Positions 49,086-62,735 are shown, counted from the first letter of the stretch. The stretch: 64,000 nt of DNA from Sacculina carcini (GCA_916048095.2 OU696588.1:3917501-3981500), one strand, 5' to 3'. Notes: generated by a model not told the origin, from the sequence alone. Numbers and translations are program-made.

Positions 49086-50785
49086 GGTTGCCAGCCAGAA
49101 CAGTGATAAGAAGACCACTGCAAAACATAACAGCACGAACCAAACCCTGTAAACACTGAAAACGGCTGGATATACATGACTGGCGTGTGCATTTATTTGT
49201 GTTCGTGAAAAAACAATTTGTCTGTGTTCAATTGAGTCTAATCAAGCCACTACGCGACCAATAAACCGGCACATACACACAGACATACACACACACAGAC
49301 ATACACACACACACATGTGTACACTGTGGTAAATACAATAAACAAAACAATTCACAAAAGTAAATTAAAAGAATCAAATTGAAGATGATTATATCATTCA
49401 AAGAAGATATCATAAAACATGACTAAAAAATTAGCAAGTATAATAATTACTGCCTTACTTTTGGGTGTCTCATATAAGAAAAGCAAGGAAAATGTCTTAC
49501 ATTACGCAATTCATATCTGACTCAAGCTGAGAATGAACACACCTAGGGAATAAACAATACAACCACTACATATGCCTGCGTGCGTGCGAACGTACATGCA
49601 AACGCAGGCTCAGCGTAATACGGCATAATCCACGACGACCTTGATACACAATGGAGACCTGGGATGTGTGTGACCTCTGAAGCTCACGTATTCACACTCG
49701 GTGCGATTGAAGTCAAGCAAGCACACGTGTAAATCAGCACGCGCAGGAACTGAACGGACACCCTCGATAAAAGCTCTGACCAATGTCAAATTTCAAATAG
49801 GAGGCACCCAAGAAAGAATGGTAGCACGGAGAAAGGCAAATAGCACAGGGAACCAAAGTCGTATATACGTGAATCTCCAACGATACACAGACACGCAGAC
49901 CCATGAATTAGAAAGCCGGTGAGATCAGCGTGCAATAATTCATTCATGAATGCTATAAATAGACGAGAAGGCCAGATCCACTATGAATCGCTCACTGGAC
50001 CGTGAACTGCACACAAATCGACGACACAATATTACAACGAGAGTCTGAGGTATGCCCGGTCGATTATGCACATTTTCGGACAGCAATACTCAGGGAGCCC
50101 CTCAAATAATTAAACATTTTGCACACAAAAAGTCGTACTCCAAGTTGAGAAGATGATAAATGAAGAATATGTAAAACACGTCCCCAACCAATTCTCTCAC
50201 ATGAAACCACAAACAAATGTTTAATCAACTGATACATACCTCACAGACAAGAACAGAACCGCTTGTACAAATCAGACATAGTTATGAATATAATTTCGCT
50301 TCACAGACAAAAGCCAGCAATGTCGGTAATTGGGCCATTCTTGCTGTGTACATATCGTCATGGGGGACAATCTCAGAGTTCTCTATCACGTACAGTGGTC
50401 AACAGGCAACACTAAACTCTCAAAACTGAGGAATTAAATAGCTAGAGGTACTGCCTCTAGCTACAAGAATATCTAGTGAGTGTCCATCAAACAGGAGGAA
50501 ATAATCACGCACGCTCAATATAAGGACGATAGTATCGGCATGTGGAAATGAGCGGTGTGTATGTTTGTATGCACGTGCATGTAATTGGTCTCGCTCAGCC
50601 GGCTCGCTGCACGGGTCAATGATCGACGCGCAAACATAAACACATACGCCCACTCACACACACACACACACACACTCACACACACACATGCACGACCACA
50701 GTATGTCAACTGGCCATGTGAACAATATTGTTTCGCAAGGACAAACCACAGCGTACAGGTGCGTCCACGTACGACTGTGTGTGTA
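49086..50785. other. No gene seen
   Basis: AT-rich sequence with short AC runs at 49,275-49,315 and 50,655-50,690. A 10-bp inverted repeat TAGCTAGAGG/CCTCTAGCTA lies at about 50,438-50,462. Confidence 0.55.
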
Positions 50786-51448
50786 CTCACATAGTTGTAC
50801 TCACATAGTTGTTCTACAGGATATGAGCTAAGCTCGTGCTGTCCCGTCTCTTTTCCATAATTTATCTAACATATTTTTGAAGGAACTTAAATTTCTAGCT
50901 TCAACTATTTTGCTGTCTAATTGGTTCCACTGATCTACGCTCCTAAACGGGAAACTATACTTTTTCACATCTTTTCGACAACGTGTTTTCCTCAGTTTTT
51001 TTTAGTGTCCTCTACGCACATTTCCTTGAAAAACTAATCCGATGTCGTCTGTGTTGACCGTGTCATTTATGCATCTATATATGTTTATTAAATCACCTCT
51101 TTCTCTCCTCTCATCAAGCCTGGGTAATTCAATTTTCCTCAATCTGTCCTCGTAAGACATGTTTTTCAAGTTTGGTACCAATTTTGTGGCTAGTCTTTGA
51201 ATCTTTTCTATTTTCTTTATATGTTTCACTTCGTGTGGAGACCAAACTACAGCTGCGTATTCGATCTTTGGCCTAATTAGAGCTATCATGATTTTTTTGA
51301 ACATATTCTCATCCATGTAGTTGAATACTCCTCTCGTTTTTGAAATAAGTGCATACGACTTAGCGAAAAGGTCATCAATGTGCGCCTGCGGTGACAGATC
51401 ATTCTGGATAATCACACCAAGATCTCGCTCCTTGTCCACCTCTCGCAT
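50786..51448 (-). pseudogene. CR1-like LINE 3' end, copy 2
   Basis: Same C-terminal reverse-transcriptase sequence as copy 1 but extending further upstream (MREVDKERDLGVIIQNDLSP, then AHIDDLFAKSYALISKTRG), which shows the E-x-D-L-G-V motif of the CR1/L2 group. A frame change near 51,002 spoils the tail present in copy 1. The 3' end carries two tandem ACTCACATAGTTGT units at 50,788-50,815, a CR1-style short terminal repeat. Confidence 0.88.
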
Positions 51449-51770
51449 GTGTGTGTGTGTGTATGTGTGTGTATGTGTATATTCTACTTGGCAGTGCCTC
51501 GCTTCCCCACTAGTGGATAATTTCATAGGAGGTTACGAACCACTGAGAACCAGTTCCAGAGCAGAACCGGCTGCTGCGAGCTAATGTGATTTGAAGTCTG
51601 CGTGATTAGGACATACACTATGTGGGCCAATCGTATCGATCTGTGCAATAGCAGCATCAAATTTCTCACTAACCATCAACATTGGCACAAAATCGACACT
51701 GCCAATGATGCAACACATCACAATTCGGTCTCAGAAACCAGCTGCAAGAGCGCACAAACTGACAGACACA

Positions 51771-51805
<35 letters not shown>

Positions 51806-52200
51806 ATAGACACACAAATCATCTTGCTCAGCACTCACACACACACTCACATACACACAGACTAGAACACACGCGCAACCGCAAAATATTTTGCAACGCG
51901 CCGCTTGCAGCATGCAAATGCACTAGTCAGACAAGTCACACACACACACACACACTCGACACACACGATGATCAACACAATGCAGACACAACTATTCGCT
52001 CACACACACACACACATGCACACACATAACAAGAACATCAAGTTCGCTAATGCACACGCACGCACAAACAAATAAAAGCACAAATGATAGCGTGTGTTCA
52101 ATGCAAAGCTCACAAATGGCAGTGAGTTCTAAGTTCATATATAGTAAGAAGGCAGAGGCAATAATAGCCAGATCACCAGACCAGGCTTAGCCAGTGTGTG
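51449..52200. other. No gene seen; (AC)n patches
   Basis: (AC)n at 51,772-51,803, 51,837-51,860 and 52,000-52,030; the rest is unremarkable. Confidence 0.6.
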
Positions 52201-52215
52201 TGGACCAATGGAGGA

Positions 52216-52321
52216 ACGGTAAAAATGGCACATGTAAAATGTCACGGTAAAAATGGTTAGTTTAGGTTAAACTGGGGTTAGGTAATTTTCCTATCTTCTT
52301 CCCTTGTGCCATTTTTACCGT
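52216..52321. mobile_element. Small MITE-like inverted repeat
   Basis: ACGGTAAAAATGGCAC at 52,216-52,231 and its exact complement at 52,306-52,321. A further copy CACGGTAAAAATGG lies inside at about 52,243. Possibly a tiny foldback element. Confidence 0.5.
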
Positions 52322-52329
52322 GCCATTGT

Positions 52330-53696
52330 TGCCTAAGCTCGTGCCAATGACACACCAGCGCCAGCGAGAAAGGTCAAGCGTGGACCAATCAGAAAGCGCG
52401 TGGACAACACATCGGGGAGCATGATGTTTAAATACAAAGCACTCAGATAAAGTCATAATAAAGTGGAAGAAAAATAGCCAAAAATAACCCAAATACATAA
52501 TACAAATTGGCATTAACAATTTAGATTAATTAACTAATTTACCACACGAGCATTCGAACCAAAACAGAAAAATACGAAAACGTAATCGTCGTAAATCCTC
52601 CATAAACATCGCCCCGATGATAATATTTGTGAAAATTGCAGTTTAACAGAATATAACACAACTTTTTAAATATAGTAAACGCACGTCACTTCAGAAACAC
52701 AGAGCTTAATAAAAACATGGATGGTTTCAACTATTTCTCCGTGTCATTTTGTTTTGGTAGTCAATTTCATCTGTTGTATTTTGTTGTCCCACTTTGGCTA
52801 TTCTACGCTGCATGAATTTCTCTTGATATTTTGTTGTTAGCCATTTTGATTTGTTTAGTGACTTCTCGCTTTTTTTACCTGCTGAATTCTCCCTTATTCT
52901 TTACAATTGTCATTTCACCACTTTGTTGTTTTCCGTTTTACGCGCTTGTGTTGTACCGGCGCTATACCAAATACATATTGACTTAGCGAAATTATCATTA
53001 ACGATATGTCAGGAATTCAGGAAAATTCAACTTCATAATCGTGAACTGCCACCATGGGCAAATATCAGTTGATTTTAACGTAGTTTCGGTAAAATAAATG
53101 GCAAATTGTATTGGTCAGTTCAAAATTGCAATACATATTTTCTAGGTGTAATTTTAGAGCAGAAATTTTATCCGTCGGGAACTTTCCACAAAAAACGATA
53201 CTCCAAAGCAAATTTTATAGTAACGATGAACGGTTTTTTGACCATTCGATTCGTGATTGTCTTCAAAATCTAATATTTCAGGGTAAGGTAGGATACAGTA
53301 GTATCTAGTAGTATAGAGTTGCACAACTCAAATACCCAACTCATATTCAATCACTCGACGAGCCGACATCATTGAATTGAGCTATTGAATAGCATCACAT
53401 CAATGCACACCGAACATAAAACTAACGATTACTGTGCTCCCTAAAAAACTAAAAAATATAATATCATTTAAATGGGGATAAGTGCAAAAGCATTGAGCCA
53501 AACTGATCATACCGCGCGGAATTCAAAACATTATTGAACTTGACCACTTAGGCACTATTATTATTATTATTATTAAGCACTATACCATGCCATATATCCA
53601 TGCCAATACTTTGTTGTATAAAATGGCAATACATTTCTGATTTCTGACTTCTGAAGTACCCAAAACAACATATAGAACGTACAGAAACCAACTGAC
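52330..53696. other. AT-rich sequence, no gene seen
   Basis: Long AT-rich stretch with TTTTGTTGT-type words at 52,740-52,930 and (ATT)n at 53,556-53,575. ORFs are short and without family character. Confidence 0.6.
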
Positions 53697-53810
53697 CTGC
53701 CATCCGACGAGAGAACGCTGTTTTATCGGCGATTTCATTGTGTACGAAGACATATGACCATTTGAGGATGTATCGTGAAAAGAATCGCCATTGGTGAAAC
53801 TTTCGTCCAT
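53697..53810 (-). CDS. Candidate ankyrin first exon d (38 codons)
   Basis: ATG at 53,810; a hydrophilic, Ser-rich 38-residue N-terminus (MDESFTNGDSFHDTSSNGHM to RSLVGWQ) ending CAG|GTCAGTTG at phase 0. Confidence 0.45.
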
Positions 53811-53835
53811 ATCTGCGCTGGATGACGTTTAGCAC

Positions 53836-55070
53836 TGCTGAAGTGAATCACCCTTCTCACACGTTCATATCACACAATACTCCACAACACACCGCAGTGC
53901 ACTCTGAAAGTCGCACACAGGACACACAGATAAAGCACGTAACAGCACAACGAGCGTCACACGACTCAACGAAGGACAACGCCTGCATTACTGTTGGGCC
54001 GTTTGAGCATGCACCTACACACAGACACAAATACCCGCCCGCTGTCTAGCAGACGAGCATACATACAAGTATGACCGCTGTGTTCGCTGCCACGCCCGCA
54101 GCCTACACACACACACAGACATACAATCCAGTATGGACATACACAGAGCACACGCGCGCGTAAATACTCGCACACACACGTGAATATACGTGCGGTGATA
54201 TTCAGTGCATACGTACTGGTGACGTGGACGCTATTCATCGAGTACGAGGAATATAGCGTGACAACAGAAATCCCATGAATATATGGAATATATGGAATTT
54301 TGACAATTGAAAATTTGGAAAATATAAAAAATAATTTGTGTGTTCAATGACCACATACCAAATTTTTTTCTCACTTTAAATGATATTGTTAATCGAAAAA
54401 TATAAATTGTCATTTTATATGAAAAATGTACAAATATATATTTATATAGGTAGGTTAGGTGGAATTAGTAATTGTCATGATAGACTATGATACACTCGAA
54501 CACTGCACATTGGTACAATATTAACGTCAAAAACGCTAACAATGGATGTATAGCAACGTTCCCGATAGATTTTTAAGTCCGACAGCGTGGCAACGGGATT
54601 AAGAGGGTCTGCAATAACTCGCTATGCAGATCAAATCGCTCCAAGCTAGGTGTACGTGGCATTGGCTTTTTGGGAATGAAGAATAATACATACTTTTTTT
54701 CTTTTTTTAGAGAAGAAGAAAGTTTATTTCACACTCGAAACAGAATATGAAGAATATCACAAAAACAGTTGCAAAAATGATATTTTCAGGGTGTAAGGAA
54801 TGATCCTACATATACTTCATATCTACATTTTCGGGAAATATTCAACACAAAATGCTCAAATAGTTTGTATTGTAACGCTCAAAGGGGTTGAAGGAATTCA
54901 ATGTGAAGTCGAGTTTTCTCAGATAAACATGTTAAGAACCACTGTTCTAGAATGATCATCTTAGATTGTTCTGAAAACTCATCTATCTCGTTTTTGTTAG
55001 CAGAAGAGTCAGGACATCAAAGTCGGCCACAAAGAGCTTGACTGTTTCTATCCACGCATTTCTGCGGTCG
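53836..55070. other. No gene seen
   Basis: Short AC runs near 54,105 and 54,170; AT-rich from 54,250 to 54,900. GTTAAGAACCACTG at 54,931-54,944 looks like one end of a hAT-type MITE whose other end I cannot place. Confidence 0.5.
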
Positions 55071-55076
55071 ATTTTA

Positions 55077-55762
55077 TTACTGTATATATCTGTCGATTAT
55101 TTCCATAATGCGGCCTGTTTTTCAATCCGAAATCTGAATCTGTATTGATTTTCTCAACAATATTTCGCCAATTAATCTCCTCCATTTCACTTTGCCAATA
55201 AACACTAGCTCTGAAAAGACAACAACTAGAACAGCTCAATAAACACTGGCAGGCCTGAATCAACAATGAATCAACCCTGATCGGCCTAAATCAACCATGA
55301 ATCCACCAGATGATCATATTGTGTGGCGTACATAGCTAACACTAGTGCCCTGCCACAATGATTAGCAAGTACCCCTTTTCATACTAAGCAACTGCGGTTG
55401 TCAGTGGCGGCAACCGATTTTGTCGGTTGGTCGCTCGTGAAATTAGTGGCGGACACCGAAGTTGTCGCCACCGCTTGGTTAACATTGTTTCCAATGGGCG
55501 CTTTCACACTAGGACACCGAGTGGCGCCATACAATATGTCGAATCAACCTGGTGATTCATTGTTGATTCAGGCCCGACAGTGTTTATTGAGCTGTTGAGT
55601 TTTTGAGTCGTAGTAGTGTTTTCAGAGCTAGTGTGTATTGGGACAGAGCAATGGAGGAGATTAATTGGCGAAATATTGTTGAGAAAATCAACATTGATGA
55701 GCTTATTCTTCAGATTGAAAAACAGGCCGCATTATGGAAATAATCGACAGATGAATACAGTG
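55077..55762. mobile_element. PIF/Harbinger-like inverted duplication
   Basis: Arms about 55,077-55,280 (minus) and 55,551-55,762 (plus) are reverse complements with some divergence. Each carries the start of a small ORF, MEEINWRNIVEKIN, continued in the right arm by IDELILQIEKQAALWK, which recalls the opening of MADF-type proteins encoded by Harbinger elements. The ends facing the centre read CCCCTTTTCATACTAAGCAACT (55,376) and GGGCGCTTTCACACTAGG (55,497), typical of Harbinger terminal repeats. Thus it looks like two element ends facing each other. Confidence 0.5.
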
Positions 55763-56415
55763 CTCATGCTCATTAGTGTGTATATTCACAGGAATCACAA
55801 AACTCAACACATCACAATTTACTTGACATTATTTCAAATTATATATGATCTTTTTCCGAGGAAACTGCGCCTTTGTCACTAATAAGTAATCAGCCAATTT
55901 GTCTCTCAGATTACAGGCGTGTATGGAGGCTGGTCCACTAGCAGAATTACTTACGAAGAAGCTTAACACTGTCAAGAGATCTTCATTCTGTACGCCATCT
56001 CTTGCTCGTACAAAGTTGTATAGAACACAACACACTGGTTATGTTTTCCGTCAGGTGCAGTGTCAACGTTATATTCGACATGTCAACGTTCAATTTATGT
56101 GTACGTGCCAGTCGGTTATTGAATACTGGCTTTTTCTCACTCAAATATCTCCCTGAATACGGTCGCATGATTTCCTGTGACAACCAGATGCTTCGTCAGC
56201 CAAAAACACAAACGGCATCGGAGTGTCAAATCCACAGTTTGATTCAACTGGCAGACTGTGAACGTTAATGTTCAAGGTTTTGTTGGACAATTTCTTGAAG
56301 AACACGCTCTTTTTGAAAACAGTTGCGTCTGAGGATTTTCCATACGTGCTGTGTTTGTGTGTGTGTGTGTGTGTGTGATTGTCATTGTTTCAGTATACTT
56401 ACCAGTGAGCACACT

Positions 56416-56416
<1 letters not shown>

Positions 56417-56502
<86 letters not shown>
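56417..56502. repeat. (GT)n microsatellite
   Basis: About 86 bp of pure GT; a shorter GT tract lies at 56,355-56,378. 55,763-56,900 holds no recognised gene. Confidence 0.95.
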
Positions 56503-56506
<4 letters not shown>

Positions 56507-56904
56507 CTTGTGTATGCGTATGGCAGGGTCCGTGTGGGCTTTGTCTTGCCCTTGCTAACCCTTGATATTGTATGTATCATGTTGGAGACCACTGGCTAGT
56601 TCGAATGGCCAGCTCGATTCGTGTGTGAGTGTATGTATGTGTGTTGGTGTAACTGTGTGTATATGCCTATTGGACAGTTGTCTGGTGGACGTATGTGTGT
56701 GGTGGTGTATGTTGAATAGAATTGTAGTTGAATTGTACTGTGGTTGATTTGTAGTGTGGCGCTGGATTTTTCTTCTTTGATTACAAGCTATTTCGGCTTT
56801 TAATCCTGCATCGATTATGCATACTAACAAAGCTTCAGCGCCTCGTCATGAACTGCAGCACTCCGACGTGCGAATAATTCCCTAATATGACGGCACAAAA
56901 GACG

Positions 56905-57660
56905 TGGTTGAGTGGTAGTCGCGGGCCGAGATGCTCTGACAACTTGCTGGGGTCAATGTTGCGTCTGTAGCACCGCAACGCCTGGTCAAGGGGGCTTTTT
57001 CTGTGTGGTCACAGATGCCAGCTCATCTTCGCTTGGACACAGATGCTGTGAGAAACCGCTTGTTCTCAGCGTTTGCAATGGACAGGTTTGCGGCATATGA
57101 CGCATTCACGGTGCGCCGCTTGAGAGCAGGTGAGTCCCCAGACGTGTTGCTAGCAGATTTGAGGAGGCTTGCGACTCTGTTTGGCGGCGTTGCGGACAAT
57201 ACACTGTGCTGTGCATTTGTGAGTGGCCTGCCAGATCGCGTTCGGCAAACCATTCGCGCCGGTGCAAGGGCCGAGTGTTTGACCGTTGATGATGTTTTAG
57301 CAAGAGCGCGTCCGGTTCTCAGTGATCAACGAGATGTTCGGACGTCTGTGGTGTGTGGTGCTGTGACCAATTGTCAAGGTCCAGGTCCTTCGATCACTGT
57401 CCCGGCTTCGCAACGTCGACGGCAACAGCACCAGTTCATTTGTTGGAACTGTGGTCAAAAGGGGCATTTTGCTAGGTCATGCCCGCGTTCGGGAAACGCC
57501 GTGGGGAGCGATGCATCGGCCCCACCATCCGCTCCCAGACAGTAAAATGTGTTCCTGGTGCCTCTTGTGCCTGGTTGACACTGGTTGCAGTGATGTGTTG
57601 ACACGCCGGGCCTGCTGTCGGAATTGGACGACCGGTAATATTGGATTATCGACGTTGTGT
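56905..57660 (+). pseudogene. Gypsy-type gag and protease-start fragment
   Basis: ORF 57,003-57,545 encodes capsid-like sequence (LFSAFAMDRFAAYDAF, then CCAFVSGLPDRVRQTIRAG) and a canonical CX2CX4HX4C zinc knuckle CWNCGQKGHFARSC, then Ser/Pro. In the next frame 57,577-57,600 gives LVDTGCSDVL, the aspartic protease active site, after which homology stops. No LTR found. It is distinct from the gag at 19.4-20.2 kb in knuckle type. Confidence 0.85.
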
Positions 57661-58413
57661 GATCGAAGACTAATTTTCCGTGAACATCACAACAATACCC
57701 ACCAGATTTCACACAACTCGCACATCCACAGCACATGCATTTCTCATCACATTATCTTTCTTACCATTCATATCCATCTCAACCTTTTCATCATGCGCAC
57801 CACTCAAACACAGGACACAGTTATTCAGTACCGAGCGAACCCACTCATCACTCGGCAAATACATATTTGATTCCGTCTCCACAATATTCTGATACCAACA
57901 GTGTGAATTAGGAATTTTGTGAGTGAGATGACTGACTTTTATATGCATTTTTGTATTCTGCAACTGTTTGATTAATTGTTATTTGTGCTATGTTTGATAT
58001 GAATAAACGTTTTGAAACGAATTTCAGTTGAGAAATATACAAATATGTCTTATCTCAGAGTGACAGTTTGTCATCTGATCGTATACTTCTTCTCATCTTC
58101 GAGTCATTCTGATGTTGTTGTCAATGAGAAATGAGCTCTTCAAATGAGGACTTGCTCATGCGGAAATACTTTTTCTCGTCGGCACATAAATCATTATACA
58201 ACGTGTGGTGTATACCTCTCTCTAATATTGAGGATCACATGACTAAATTTTCTGTCAGTGTATATGTATGTGTGTGTTTGTAAACAGACAAGTGGTTGCA
58301 TTTCCAAAATTGCGCTTGTGTGCAAGCGAAACTCACTCCAATTAACCAGGTTTTCCATCATATTCGCCTATTTCGCCGGTCAGTGGGGGCGACATGTGAA
58401 TAACAGCGTATAC
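57661..58413. other. No gene seen
   Basis: AT-rich, with CATCAC/TCATTTC words at 57,700-57,800; no coding or repeat family recognised. Confidence 0.5.
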
Positions 58414-58755
58414 CAGCGGTTACCAAACTGAAATATATTCTTGTAATGGTTTAGTGAAAATTACAACACAAATTAAGTGCCTGCTCTTTAAAAAAATTAA
58501 TTGGTGCAAGACAGTGTTATTCAATTTAACAAATTATTGTTTCCATCAATGAAAACATGCCTATTTGTGCCATTCAATTATTTATAACCATTCATATTTA
58601 GATTTGTTTGTATCTTCTCAATATGGAATTTAAACAATATCTATACACCCAACATTGCTTATGTCAGATAATATAGGTATTTCACGCTCACAATGCAGAG
58701 GTAATGTCGACTCACTTGGAACAACTATTTGACTAATAATGTTTGAAAACCGCTG
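58414..58755. mobile_element. Probable hAT-type MITE, family D
   Basis: Ends CAGCGGTTACCAAAC ... GTTTGAAAACCGCTG form a 15-bp imperfect inverted repeat around 340 bp of AT-rich sequence. Flanking octamers do not match. Confidence 0.65.
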
Positions 58756-59486
58756 ATTCTTCATCTATTCACATTTCATATGCATTTCTCACGATATTTC
58801 CTCAATAATTAGTGAGAAAGTCTTGTTGAGCCATACACCTTGCTATCCGGTGTCTTGTTAGTGGATACATTTTAATGTAATTTCAATTAGTCTCATTCAA
58901 AGTTGGTCTGGTACTACACGCATGCTTTAATCAGGAAATATGAGGTATAAATGAGAGAGCAGCGGACATGCCGTTTTACCAGCAATGTTTCCAGCTACAT
59001 TTCACCACTTGTCATTCCAGTTTTCACATCTTCATATTGAAAACAAGTTTCTGTAACAGTACAACCCGCGACACTATAACTAAGATCACGATGAATGAGT
59101 GGAAATTGACACCTTGACTGGTCTAGATATTACTGTTTGTCAGAGCAAACCAGTGACACCGCACTATAGATGGCCGTCAAACTGAAAATGCACACAGACG
59201 CCTGGCAATAGAGCGACCGCTGCGTGTCGTGTAAGAGGCTACTAAAATCGCACCATTTGCTTCTTCACTCCATCTTGTGCAACATCCGAGAGGGAGGGGG
59301 CGATAATCCAGTAGGGTTGGCACTTCTCTTGGACTTCAGCAGCTGTCTCCTGTCCTGTCCTCTCATCCGAAATAAAAAACAACGATTGATCTTACACAGC
59401 AGGAGGTTAATTTATATGTATTATATATAGCCTGTTAAAGATTAAGGGTTGGTTAGGGTAGAGTAGGTTAGAAGGATTGAAGGCCT
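58756..59486. other. No gene seen
   Basis: AT-rich; GGTTAGGG-type words at 59,440-59,475. No coding signal. Confidence 0.5.
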
Positions 59487-59872
59487 CAAGTGACAGCTGC
59501 TACACGGGAAGAAGCCGAAGCTTATGAACACACATGTGCTTATGAACTTGCTATGATATGATAAGCTATGCTATGATATGACTATGATAAGCTTATGAAC
59601 ACACACCCCGTGCAGCTCGCTGCCACCGCAGAACCGACCCTCACCACGCTATGGCACTACAAGGACAAAAGACGTATTAGAGAGGGCCACCTCCCCAGAA
59701 TGCATGTCACAACTCATGACTGATATCTGGTACCATTTTCTGCTGGGTGGACAGGGGCTGTGTGATTATAGAATTCGCCCAATGAAATTCTGCTCCGCCG
59801 TGTTCCCAACCACGGACCTCCCTTGTGAGGCGGGCGTGCTACCACTACACCACGGAGTCCACCACGGAGTCC
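59487..59872 (-). mobile_element. tRNA-derived SINE, family 1, copy 2
   Basis: Same structure as the copy at 21,930, but with a local duplication of GCTATGATATGA/AAGCTTATGAACACA words at 59,530-59,600 and a doubled head end ACCACGGAGTCC at 59,849-59,872. Confidence 0.85.
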
Positions 59873-59924
59873 ACTGTTGTAGACTTAATACATTGAATCA
59901 GGGTTGAAAAACACGTTTTTTCAC

Positions 59925-60017
59925 ACACAAAAACAAAAACCATGTTTTTTGGGAAAAAAACGAAAAACCATGTTTTTTTGGAAAAAACGAAAAACCATGT
60001 TTTTTGGAAAAAAACGA
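59925..60017. repeat. Tandem repeat of GAAAAACCATGTTTTTTGG-type units
   Basis: Three to four units of about 29 bp. Each has AAAAACCATGTTTTTT, itself an A/T inverted repeat. 60,018-60,847 is AT-rich with no gene seen. Confidence 0.85.
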
Positions 60018-60847
60018 CTTGCTATGCTATTACCATGCTATTTAGTATATAGCTAAACATATTTTAGTACTACTTACCAAGCGTTTTGTAAATATTGAAA
60101 GAAAAAAAAAGAAAAAAATGTACACACAGGATCTTGAATTTCACCTTGTAGCATTTATAGTCAACGGAAGTTTTAAACCGCTTCCAATTGCGAAAGCAGT
60201 CGATTTTAAACACCCATATATGTTTGCAAAGTCCAAATCCAAATACCCAGTGGCCTTATTTATGAAAACCTAGTGACAACAAATCGTTTTGTCCATGGAG
60301 GTCAATTCATGTTTGTTTTCAGAGTAAACAGGTTTTTTAACTCAGAGGTTACTAAAAATAGTGTTTTTCATAGAAACTCAAATGTTTTGTCGTAAAAATA
60401 TAGGATTTCTCATAAATACCAACTATAATGCTTCTCCAGCAGAAACCAAAAATGTTAATAAAAATGTTTCCCATATCGTGCAAACCCTTAAAAACATGTC
60501 AAAAATTATTATTTATGAAAATTTAAAACTGCATTATTGAACTCATTTACTATTTCTGAAAATATTTGATCATTCCTATATGAGAAAAATAATTTATGTC
60601 AAAAGAAACATTAAAAAACAGTTTAAAAGGTAGGACAGCTTTTAAAAGGTAGGATAGCAGGAAAAATTAGTGTTTTTTATTAATGTGAATTGGTTTATTT
60701 TAGCCCCTAGCGATTCTCCGATTTTTAGTTTAGAGAAAAAACTGGATATATTGGCTTTCTCAGCGCTGCTTTGGAACAACTGTGTGGACTCATCAAGAAG
60801 TGGACAATCAGAGAATGAATGTCACGGACCGATGATCTATACAATAG

Positions 60848-61161
60848 ATCTAAGTGACAGCTGCTACACGGGAAGAAGCCGAAGCTTATGAACACACACA
60901 GGTGTGTCCCGTGCAGCTCGCTGCCACCGCAGAACCAACCCTCTCCCCACGCTATGACGCCACAAGGACGAAAGACGTATTAGAGAGAGCCACCTCCCCA
61001 GAATGCATGACACAACGCAACATATCTGGTATAATTTACTGCTGGGTGGACAAGGGCAATTCGATTATTGAATTCGCCCAATGAATTTCTCCTCCGCGGG
61101 GATTCGAACCACGGTCCTCCCGCTTGTGAGGCGGGCGTGCTACCACTACACCACGAAGCCC
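60848..61161 (-). mobile_element. tRNA-derived SINE, family 1, copy 3
   Basis: The best-preserved head: A box TGGTGTAGTGGTAGC, anticodon arm CCCGC-CTCACAA-GCGGG (CAC, as in tRNA-Val) and B box GTGGTTCGAATCC. Only 0.98 kb from copy 2. Confidence 0.88.
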
Positions 61162-62735
61162 ATCGCAATTCAACGCAATTGTTACTATGCACTGAGCACC
61201 GGCTAACGGAAAAGGAGAGTCACATGATACAAATATAGCAATGAGAATCAGTAATCAGAGCCAACTGTATCACGTGTGCTAGCATTCGTCGTGTAAATTA
61301 TATTATCTGAGGATTTTGTTGATTGAAATACATTTAATTTTGCAGTATTTGGCTGCATTTCCTGGCTGTTCCGTACGCCTTGTAGTACGGCCAATCCTAA
61401 ACATCTGTCTTATGAGACTAAACCATATAATACACCATTATATGCTCGTTTAATTTGGCAAAAATAAATGCCTCCGCTTCGAACTCGTAGATATCTTGAG
61501 CTGCTGAAACTGTGCTAACAGTTTAAGCGCAATTATAGCATGGAAGAGACGAAAAATTTCCAGCGTACGAATATCGAGCGATTGCAAAATATTTGCAAAC
61601 ACGTGCTATCCGTGATTTACACCTCCAGCCCGTAGCAATGAACAGCCATATTATTGTGAAGAAAACTTGAACATTCACAAAAGGTCAGCAGAAACACAAA
61701 CAAGGAATATTCAATGTATTCCGTAACAACTTATCACGTAAACACTCCATGACTACACAAGATAAACACCTGAATATATTGCAGTTGCATGTTGAATGCA
61801 AATGAGAACTTATACTGTGAGGCGCTTGGAGCGCACGTGCTTGGAGGAGATAAGTTGTCTTCTGAAGACATTAGTGTCAGAATCGGTGAATTAAACGGTA
61901 AAACCCAAGGTAACATCAGTGCTCAAGAAAGCTAATTAAAACTAGCATTATTAGGACAATGAGAACCTGCATCCGTTCAACCTCAGCCTGCAACAAACAC
62001 ACAAACACACAAGACAATCACAACAACACAGTGGTACAAACAATCTAAATAACATTAAGAAAATATCTCACAAAACACACACACACGCATACACAACGAA
62101 GTTAGATAGCGCATAACAGAACAGTTAACCTGAGGCAGTATAAAGAGTGGAGAGCTAAACGGGCAGAGTGAAGAGCAGCACTCATAAATCTCCAACATCC
62201 TAATATGACCTTGACAATGTCACGACTATTTTCAGCCACGATATACAAAATTGCCAAACACACACAAACACTGGGGAATCCGTTGCGTATATGATTTCAA
62301 TGGCGTTCAACATATTAACCGGCATTGCTGTATGAAACCATACAAGCCACTATACACAACACAAGAGTGAACACACACACACACAAACAAACGCATACAC
62401 AAGCATAGATGTGATGGCCTTGAAGTTCAAGTTGACAAATTGATCGAGTTATATACAATTGGTTGGACAGAAGGGAGATGTTCCATCAGACATTGTCTAC
62501 TATGTGAGAGTCCAAAATAAACATACATGCACACACACACACACACACACACATAGTGAAACAGCGAAATAGTAAGAAAATTCGCACATATGCAAAACAC
62601 AACAGAAGCAGGTAAATAACACGAAACTCTTACATACACACATACACACACATACACACCGAGTGCATGCTTATTTGAACAACTAGTGCACACACATCGA
62701 GTGTATGTTGGTGTGAAACGAGCGAAAGGCAATAA
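61162..62735. other. No gene seen
   Basis: Ordinary AT-rich sequence with AC runs at 62,360-62,400 and 62,528-62,554. (AC)n and ATAC words increase to the right. Confidence 0.5.
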
